Positions 7,326 to 12,777 of a stretch of 12,777 nt of DNA are shown here, piece by piece (position 1 is the first letter of the stretch; every line of letters begins with the position of its first letter). The notes below the pieces were generated by a model that searched no databases, was not told where the DNA came from, and was given only the letters and a program-made list of their open reading frames with translations. This DNA is from Domibacillus sp. Its GTDB lineage: Bacteria; Bacillota; Bacilli; Bacillales; Domibacillaceae. The stretch spans positions 1 to 12,777 of the forward strand of contig JAPSKG010000041.1 of the NCBI GenBank assembly GCA_031177795.1, written 5' to 3'. The position numbers and the translations under genes were made by a program.

Positions 7326-8840
7326 TTAATCTCTATTTTGTTTTCTTACAGCTTTTGTTCCAAGTTCTTTTGCTTCCCGATTTAATTCTTTAAGTAAACT
7401 GATGGACATGAAAACCATAATGACTGAAAATGGAAAGGCTGCAATAATCATTGTGTTTTGAAGAGCTTGAAGACCGCCTGAATAAAGCAACACAAGGGCA
7501 ATAACGGAGAGTAACACGCCCCAGGTAATTTTCACACGGTTACTTGGATTCTGTGAGCCATTGGTTGTCATCATTCCTAATACAAATGTTCCTGAATCAG
7601 CAGAAGTAATAAAAAATGTGCCAATAAGAACAATGGCAAGAATTGATACAGCTGTACTCATCGGATAGTTGGCCAGCACACCAAATAAAGATTCCTCGAT
7701 AGCTAAAGTTGAAATAGAAGCAATTCCTTTATGCTCAACAAGCATAGCGGAACCGCCGAACACAGAAAACCATAGAAAGCTAATGAGGGAGGGGGCGAGT
7801 AAAACATATGCCACAAATTCACGGATGGTGCGCCCTTTTGATACACGGGCAATAAAAATTCCGACAAATGGAGACCAGGCAATCCACCATGCCCAGTAAA
7901 AGATGGTCCATCCGTTGATCCAGCTGCGATTTTCTTCATTAAGCGGTGCAATGCGAAAACTCATCTTAATCAATCCTTGAAAATAGGTGCCGATCGTGTC
8001 GGTAAACAAGTTTAATGTAAACAGGGTTGGCCCCAGCAAAAACATGATAAGAAATAAGCTGGCCGCAAGAAGCATATTCACATTGCTAAGAATTTTAATT
8101 CCTTTTCCGAGCCCTGTTAATGCTGACAGCATGAAAAGCACTGTCACCGCTAAAATAATAAAGAACTGGCTTTTTAAAGTGGAAGGCATATCAAATAAGT
8201 AAGATAACCCTCCGTTAATCTGAACCGCACCAAATCCAAGTGTTGTCGCCACACCCATGACCGTCGCAATAACGGCAATAATATTGATCACTGTTCCAGC
8301 AACCCCTGTTGCATGGCGTCCCAGTATAGGCTTTAATGTAGAACTGATTAGCGCAAGTTCTCCTTTTCTAAAAGTAAAATAAGCTAAACAAAGAGCAACA
8401 ATTCCATATATCGCCCATGCATGAATGCCCCAATGAAAAAACGTAAATCGCATTGCTTCTTTCATCGCTTGATTGGTGCCTGTTTCTCCTGTCGGGGAGC
8501 TGATGGCATAATGGCTAATAGGTTCAGCGGTACCATAGAATACTAATCCTATACCTACTCCTGCACTGAAAAGCATGGCAAGCCAGGTTGGGCGTGAAAA
8601 TTCGGGTTTCTCCGATTGTTTTCCTAACTTTAGACGGCCAGCCGGGCTTACCAACAAGTATAAACACACTCCAACAAACAACGTCACAACAATTAAATAG
8701 TACCAGCCAAAAACTTCTGTAATGGTAGCTTGTAAACTACCGGTTGTGCTCTCAAGTACGTCAGGCATTATCACACCTACAAGAACAAGTAGAGCAATAA
8801 TAATAACTGAAGCATAAAAAACAGTTGAAACGTTTTTCAT
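7326..8840 (-). CDS. BCCT-family compatible-solute transporter (OpuD-like), paralogue 2
   Basis: A 504-residue carrier collinear with paralogue 1: by hand count 401 of 504 positions are identical (about 80%) with no internal gap. The GVGIG motif, the W137/W142/Y145 box, the GWTIFYWAWW signature and TSADSG are unchanged, so the same broad substrate class is expected. Differences cluster in the first two helices, around residues 175-190 and 285-300, at 365-385 and in the last 20 residues. The start is set by AGGAGG (8851-8856) ten bases before ATG; an in-frame ATG at 8921 would add 27 residues across that ribosome binding site and is rejected. It is the upstream gene of the pair and has the stronger translation signal. 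Tandem duplication is the simplest origin; divergence may reflect different substrate range or induction. Confidence 0.94.
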   Translation of the reverse strand: MKNVSTVFYASVIIIALLVLVGVIMPDVLESTTGSLQATITEVFGWYYLIVVTLFVGVCLYLLVSPAGRLKLGKQSEKPEFSRPTWLAMLFSAGVGIGLVFYGTAEPISHYAISSPTGETGTNQAMKEAMRFTFFHWGIHAWAIYGIVALCLAYFTFRKGELALISSTLKPILGRHATGVAGTVINIIAVIATVMGVATTLGFGAVQINGGLSYLFDMPSTLKSQFFIILAVTVLFMLSALTGLGKGIKILSNVNMLLAASLFLIMFLLGPTLFTLNLFTDTIGTYFQGLIKMSFRIAPLNEENRSWINGWTIFYWAWWIAWSPFVGIFIARVSKGRTIREFVAYVLLAPSLISFLWFSVFGGSAMLVEHKGIASISTLAIEESLFGVLANYPMSTAVSILAIVLIGTFFITSADSGTFVLGMMTTNGSQNPSNRVKITWGVLLSVIALVLLYSGGLQALQNTMIIAAFPFSVIMVFMSISLLKELNREAKELGTKAVRKQNRD

Positions 8841-9011
8841 AATAAAATAACCTCCTGGCTCTGATTTTCTACAAACGTCTATTCGCTTAATCAGAGAACA
8901 AAACCAAAGTAAGTAAAACAAGTGAATGCCGATTTTGGCAGAATAATAAATATGCCAATAAGAGGAGTGGAAAAAGCACTTTTATTTTGTTTAGTTAATA
9001 TGCCTTCGATT
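8841..9011 (-). promoter_or_regulatory. 5' region of BCCT paralogue 2
   Basis: The AT-rich spacer must hold the promoter of paralogue 2, but no good -35/-10 pair was found. A TTGGCA/TGCCAA inverted repeat with a 12-base loop (about 8936-8959) might be an operator or simply chance. Confidence 0.3.
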
Positions 9012-9477
9012 TCATACAATTAACCAAAAACTTTTTGCTTGGTATGGACATACGTTATTCATTGTCGCAGCTAAAATACCTAATAGCAAAAGCCCATTAA
9101 TATATGGATAAAATAGCCCATTGGAAAAAGCGATAAACACAATTTCGGAATCATTTAACGGATTGCTTTTGGCGGAAAAATGCAATACCGGCAAGGCCTA
9201 TCAACAAAGTGACAATGAAAAAAGCTATTATCCAGCCCATGGCAATCTACCGTGTTGATTTAAATTTTGTAACACTGCTAATTGTCCTAAAACGGAAACT
9301 AATATGTGGGTGGCTAAAATATCCAGGACCTAAAGCCCGCAATAAGATAATTTCTGTGAAAGATATTCTTTTAAAGAAAATAAAAAAGGGAGGACCAGCC
9401 CTGGCAGACGCATTATCTGATTTAAGCGATGCCAAATATAAACTCTGCTGCCGGGCTTTTCTAAAGGTGTGTGACAA
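9012..9477 (-). pseudogene. decayed fragment of a sodium:proline symporter (PutP/OpuE, SSS family)
   Basis: Reading the minus strand, three consecutive pieces match the middle of PutP/OpuE proteins in order. The first, FTEIILLRALGPGYFSHPHI then SFRFRTISSVTKFKSTR, corresponds to the family block AWGLGYFGQPHIIVRFMAI. A TAG codon (9247-9249) follows, where the family has an arginine in ARRIGMGW. The same frame resumes with IAMGWIIAFFIVTLLIGLAGIAFF. A frameshift near 9190 then leads to NPLNDSEIVFIAF and YINGLLLLGILAATMN, ending where the family continues into SSQLLV. The recognisable part is 9057-9360, roughly 100 of about 490 residues; both ends are lost. Upstream codons to 9477 stay open but match only doubtfully. 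It cannot make a transporter. Its place beside two BCCT genes suggests a former osmoprotectant locus. Assignment is from memory of the family. Confidence 0.8.
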
Positions 9478-9603
9478 GCTTCAATAACGTTTTCAATCAC
9501 CTTAAAAAAAAGCAGAATTTAAATGCCATTGAACGAGTTTCCTGAGGAGAAGAGGCGTAAATCGGAAAACTAAAATGGTTAGCAGGAAAGGTTTTAACAG
9601 AGA

Positions 9604-9632
9604 TTGCGCATTTTTATCAGCCGTATTATAGT
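9604..9632 (+). promoter_or_regulatory. candidate sigma-A promoter of the binding protein-kinase-regulator operon
   Basis: TTGCGC (9604-9609), a 17-base spacer and TATAGT (9627-9632), giving a leader of about 40 bases before the lipoprotein start. Spacing is ideal and the -10 matches at five of six positions. Inferred from sequence. Confidence 0.55.
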
Positions 9633-9664
9633 TAGTGAATATTCTGCATAGAGAGTGCAAAACA

Positions 9665-9669
9665 GGAGG
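9665..9669 (+). promoter_or_regulatory. ribosome binding site fixing the lipoprotein start
   Basis: GGAGG lies nine bases before ATG 9679. It falls inside the longer reading frame that begins at GTG 9655, and therefore argues for the internal ATG, which also places the signal peptide correctly at the N terminus. Confidence 0.85.
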
Positions 9670-9678
9670 AATGTCAAA

Positions 9679-10926
9679 ATGAAGAGGGCATGGATACTAG
9701 CATCTGCTTTTTTAGTAGCAGCATGCTCCACCGGTCAACCGGAAAAGCTTCAGCCAGCGACTCAGCCTGTTACCTTGGAATTTTTTACAGTGAAAGAAGA
9801 AACAAGGCCGATCTTTAACCATTTGATTGAGGAGTTTGAGGCAGAACATCCTCACATACATATTGAACAGGTTATTGTCCCTAACGGAATGTCCGTGCTA
9901 AAAACCCGGATTGCCAGAGGAGATGTGCCGGATTTATTTATCACTTATCCGCTTGAGCAGGATTATATTATTCGTGCCCAAAAAGGCTATATGCTTAATT
10001 TAACAAACGAGATGTTTTTAGACCGGATTCAGCCGACAATTCAAGAACGCTACAGTGTGAACGGTCAAATGTATGGAGCGGCTTTTACACAAAATGCAGT
10101 GGGTGTCTTATACAATAAAAAGGTTTTTGAAGAATTAAACTTATCTGTTCCGACTACCTGGAGTGAGTGGATCGCTGTAATGGAAAAATTAAAACAAGCA
10201 GGGAAGCAGCCACTGGTTATGGCCAATAAAGAAGCGAATCAAACGAGTATCCTTACATTAAATTTTGTAGCCAATGCATTTCCTCCATCCTATTGGAAAA
10301 ACCCGGATCAGCTGGAAACCGATGCAGCCTGGAAAAACCTCACCCAAAAATTAAAAACGATTTTATCTTACACAGACCAGAAAACATTTAACATGGGTTA
10401 TGCGGAAGCCAATGAGGCATTTGCTTTTGAAGAAGGAACGATGTATGTCATGGGTACATGGGCGTTGCCCAAAATTGAAAAACTAAATCCTGCTTTGGAT
10501 TATGGGATTTTTCCTGTACCGGTGTCAAATAACCCGGAAGAAAACCGTGTGCTGGGCGGAGTAGATATAGGCATTGGCATTTCTTCAGAAACCAACTATC
10601 CAGAAGCAGCCAAAATGTTTCTTGCTTTCTTAACGGAAGAACCAAATGCGCAAGGTCTTTCTTTATATGAAGGTTCGGTCAGTACCGTTATGGGGGTTCA
10701 GAAAACCAAGGAGCAGCTGGCACCGCTAGAAGAAAAAGTTCAAAGTGGAGAAACCGTCAATTGGCCTAATCATTATTGGGCAGGCGGAACAGCTGCTGAA
10801 TCTGAATACCGTCAGTACACACTTCAGTTTTTTTATGATCAAGATGAACAAGTGTATTTAAGAAATCTTGAACGGATGTTTAACAAATACAGGGATATTT
10901 CTAGAAGCAAACAGGTGAATGAATGA
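9679..10926 (+). CDS. extracellular sugar-binding lipoprotein (ABC solute-binding protein family 1)
   Basis: A 415-residue lipoprotein of the MalE/MsmE-like solute-binding family, anchored outside the membrane to bind a sugar or oligosaccharide. MKRAWILASAFLVAAC gives a short basic-hydrophobic signal with lipobox VAAC, so Cys16 would be lipid-modified. Family features follow: LEFFTVKEETRPIFNHLIEEFE near the mature start, RGDVPDLFI (about 80-88), and NAVGVLYNKK (139-148) followed by PTTWSEW. The length is normal. The gene opens an operon: its last bases ATGA overlap the kinase start, and the regulator overlaps the kinase in turn. In YesM/YesN transporter loci the kinase pair usually precedes the binding protein; here the binding protein comes first, so it may deliver ligand to the kinase. 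Which sugar it binds is unknown. Confidence 0.9.
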   Translation: MKRAWILASAFLVAACSTGQPEKLQPATQPVTLEFFTVKEETRPIFNHLIEEFEAEHPHIHIEQVIVPNGMSVLKTRIARGDVPDLFITYPLEQDYIIRAQKGYMLNLTNEMFLDRIQPTIQERYSVNGQMYGAAFTQNAVGVLYNKKVFEELNLSVPTTWSEWIAVMEKLKQAGKQPLVMANKEANQTSILTLNFVANAFPPSYWKNPDQLETDAAWKNLTQKLKTILSYTDQKTFNMGYAEANEAFAFEEGTMYVMGTWALPKIEKLNPALDYGIFPVPVSNNPEENRVLGGVDIGIGISSETNYPEAAKMFLAFLTEEPNAQGLSLYEGSVSTVMGVQKTKEQLAPLEEKVQSGETVNWPNHYWAGGTAAESEYRQYTLQFFYDQDEQVYLRNLERMFNKYRDISRSKQVNE

Positions 10927-12677
10927 TGACTTTTCAACGTAAAATGATTTTTGCTTTTTTGGTGTTTGTGCTGCTTCCCATTTTAACTATTGGTTTTGTT
11001 TCGAACCGGATTTCAACAAAGATTTTACAAGACACCATCAGCGGCCAAACGGTGCAGACGCTGAAAGTTCTGGATCGAAATATGATGGCTGCAGTTACCG
11101 AAGTAAACCATTTTTCAGATTACGTGGTTTCATCTGGAGAAATTCAATCTTTCTTAAAGTCAAAGAAAGAAGAAACTATTTTTGAATTGTATAGCGCACG
11201 CCAATCGATAGCCGGAATGCTGTATGCCAATGCGGGAGTCCAGCAGTTTGCTTTATACAGCAATACAGGAGCACAACTTTATCAATCCAACAATCAATCA
11301 GCAGAAGAAGGGCCTTTTTTCCCTGAAAGGCTTTTGCAAGAGATGAGAGAAAAAAAGGGATCTGCCGTTTGGCTTAGCCCGGCAGCAGTTCCTCAGCATC
11401 CTTTTCAACAACATCAGTCTTTGTTCTTAACTCAGGGACGGATTATCAATGATGTAAACTCACTTGATCCTCTTGGGTACATTTTGTTATCTATTCGATT
11501 GGATTTGTTTGACAACGTTTTTATGTCTGAATCAGAATTGCCTTCCACTGAACTGCTGATTAATAAAGATGGAAAAATTTTATATGCGGTAGAACATCAA
11601 TTAATAGGAAAAAAACTAGCAGTCAACTCGTTAAAGCAAGTGCAGTCCGGGGAAACAGGGTTTTTAATGGATGAGTGGAACGGAGAAAAACATCTTATTA
11701 CTTATATGCCCTCTCGCTTCCAGCTATCGGGAGACAACGAAGTATGGATCGTGTCACTGAAACCCTGGCATGCGCTTTCCAGTGAAATTGTTTATATTAG
11801 AAACACCACTTTTTTGCTGGGGCTCCTTGCTTTGCTGGCTGCTGTTTTTTTTAACGTGTTTTATTTAAGAAGAATAGCAGGTTTTATCCAGGCGCTTAAT
11901 TGCAACATGAAGAAAGTCGAAAACGGTGATTTGTCTGCTCGAATGCATACATACTCTTTAAAAGAACTAGCAGGCTTGTCTTTTAGTTTCAACCAAATGA
12001 TTCATCGTATCGGAGAACTGATACAACGGATAAAGAAAGAAGAAGAAAAAAGCCGCCAGGCAGAATTTAAAGTGCTGCAGCAGCAAATAAATCCTCACTT
12101 TCTTTATAATACACTTGAATCTATTAATGCCTTGGCAGCGATGAGCGGCCAAAAGGATATCAGCAAAATGACCATCAATCTCGGCCGCCTACTTCGGATT
12201 AGTATCAATGGAAAATATGAAGTACCGGTTCAACGAGAGATTAGTCACGTAGTCAGCTATCTGGAAATTCAAAAAGTTCGTTTTGATCACGCATTTACGT
12301 ACGAAGTAGACATCGATGATTCCTTGGCCAATGAGCCTGTATTAAAGCTGATTTTACAGCCGCTTGTTGAAAACATTTTGGCTCATGCATTTGATCAGCA
12401 GGAAAATGGCTTGATTTCAATCAGGGGAACACAAACCCGCACAACCGGCTTTTTCTGGGTGCGAGACAATGGCACAGGCATTCCGGCCGATGCTTTGAGA
12501 AAGCTGCATAAGAAACGGGAAGAGTCTGAAGAGAGAGGACACGGAATCCGTAATGTACATGAACGGCTGAATTTGTATTATGGGAAAAAATATGGATTAA
12601 TGGTTTGCTCTTCTGAAGAAGGAACGATCATTCAACTATCTTTTCCGCTAAAACGGGGTGATGAGCAAGATGTTTAA
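10923..12677 (+). CDS. YesM-type sensor histidine kinase
   Basis: A 584-residue membrane sensor kinase. Order of parts: transmembrane segment 1 (about 8-27), a large extracellular domain (about 28-290, Cache-like by size and position), transmembrane segment 2 (about 294-315), HAMP linker (about 316-370) and a charged coiled region. Next come the His_kinase domain with the phosphoacceptor in QQQINPHFLYN (His392), and the ATPase domain with N box LVENILAHAF (Asn484), VRDNGTGIP (Asp515) and GHGIRNVHERL (539-549). This is the histidine kinase architecture of carbohydrate-responsive systems in Firmicutes. All catalytic motifs are intact. It starts at ATGATG overlapping the lipoprotein stop by four bases, with GGTGA just upstream, and is coupled to the response regulator. 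Ligand is unknown; the co-transcribed binding protein suggests a sugar. Confidence 0.94.
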   Translation: MMTFQRKMIFAFLVFVLLPILTIGFVSNRISTKILQDTISGQTVQTLKVLDRNMMAAVTEVNHFSDYVVSSGEIQSFLKSKKEETIFELYSARQSIAGMLYANAGVQQFALYSNTGAQLYQSNNQSAEEGPFFPERLLQEMREKKGSAVWLSPAAVPQHPFQQHQSLFLTQGRIINDVNSLDPLGYILLSIRLDLFDNVFMSESELPSTELLINKDGKILYAVEHQLIGKKLAVNSLKQVQSGETGFLMDEWNGEKHLITYMPSRFQLSGDNEVWIVSLKPWHALSSEIVYIRNTTFLLGLLALLAAVFFNVFYLRRIAGFIQALNCNMKKVENGDLSARMHTYSLKELAGLSFSFNQMIHRIGELIQRIKKEEEKSRQAEFKVLQQQINPHFLYNTLESINALAAMSGQKDISKMTINLGRLLRISINGKYEVPVQREISHVVSYLEIQKVRFDHAFTYEVDIDDSLANEPVLKLILQPLVENILAHAFDQQENGLISIRGTQTRTTGFFWVRDNGTGIPADALRKLHKKREESEERGHGIRNVHERLNLYYGKKYGLMVCSSEEGTIIQLSFPLKRGDEQDV

Positions 12678-12777
12678 AGTAGTAATTGCCGATGATGAAG
12701 CATTGATTCTAAAAAACTTGCAATTAATTATTCCATGGGCAAACCTTCATTGTGAAGTGGTCGGAACAGCAAAAAAC
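12670..12777 (+). CDS. response regulator, YesN-type, receiver domain start (partial, runs off the window)
   Basis: The first 36 codons of a response regulator: MFKVVIADDEALILKNL shows the receiver beta-1 strand and acidic pair Asp8/Asp9, then IIPWANLHCEVVGTAKN, the typical IDW...GFEVVGEA pattern of YesN-like regulators. The phosphorylated aspartate and any AraC-type DNA-binding domain lie beyond the right edge. An in-frame ATG at 12661 is possible, but GGTGAT (12657-12662) is well spaced for 12670, which is preferred. The gene overlaps the kinase by eight bases, indicating coupled expression of a cognate pair. The AraC output domain is expected from the kinase type, not seen. Confidence 0.88.
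   Translation, partial: MFKVVIADDEALILKNLQLIIPWANLHCEVVGTAKN

Noticed and set aside
8841..8921. 27-codon N-terminal extension of BCCT paralogue 2
   Set aside because: The extension runs through the AGGAGG ribosome binding site at 8851-8856; ATG 8840 is better placed and matches paralogue 1.
9209..9487. 92-codon plus-strand ORF
   Set aside because: It is antisense to the proline-symporter relic over most of its length, has no convincing ribosome binding site and no recognised family.
9481..9495. CcpA cre-like site (TGAAAACGTTATTGA on the minus strand)
   Set aside because: One half matches well but the last CA of the consensus is missing, and it lies about 110 bases upstream of the candidate promoter. 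Too weak to call.
9655..9678. GTG start eight codons upstream of the lipoprotein
   Set aside because: The GGAGG at 9665-9669 serves ATG 9679, and the extension would put charged residues ahead of the lipoprotein signal.

Overview
The window looks like chromosomal DNA from a low-GC, Gram-positive endospore-former relative (Bacillaceae-like). This rests on strong AGGAGG-type ribosome binding sites, AT-rich spacers, U-tailed hairpin terminators and the gene families present (GH13/PTS pair, OpuD-like BCCT carriers, DUF421 protein, YesM/YesN-type two-component pair). No tRNA, rRNA, CRISPR array, transposase or phage gene was seen. The species cannot be named from this sequence.

Layout. (1) 59-3155, plus strand: an intracellular GH13 alpha-glucosidase overlapping by 8 bases a PTS EIIBC sugar permease. 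Together they would import and cleave an alpha-glucoside; the exact sugar is not settled. An orphan sigma-A-like promoter at 3178 and a strong bidirectional terminator at 3396-3424 follow. (2) 3428-3754, minus strand: a 19-cysteine Csp3-like copper-storage protein. (3) 3755-4265: a gene-poor spacer with one doubtful 37-codon ORF. (4) 4266-4910, minus: a DUF421 membrane protein. (5) 4911-5288: a spacer ending in a strong terminator. (6) 5289-8840, minus: two BCCT osmolyte transporters, tandem paralogues about 80% identical at protein level with no gaps by hand count. They are separated by a terminator, a promoter and an unusually long structured leader of about 330 nt. (7) About 9012-9477, minus: the decayed remains of a PutP/OpuE-type sodium:proline symporter, with a nonsense codon, a frameshift and truncation at both ends. 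Regions 6 and 7 therefore look like a compatible-solute uptake locus that kept betaine-type carriers and lost a proline carrier. (8) 9679-12777, plus: a translationally coupled operon of a sugar-binding lipoprotein, a YesM-type histidine kinase and the start of a YesN-type response regulator, running off the right edge.

How the genes work together. The left pair is a sugar-utilisation module and the middle block an osmoprotection module. The right operon is a carbohydrate-sensing module in which the binding protein comes before the kinase, so it may present ligand to the sensor as well as, or instead of, serving a permease. No wholly new system is evident. The most interesting points are the binding protein-kinase-regulator coupling, the structured leader between the BCCT paralogues, the proline-symporter relic, and an unassigned promoter-to-terminator unit after the PTS gene.
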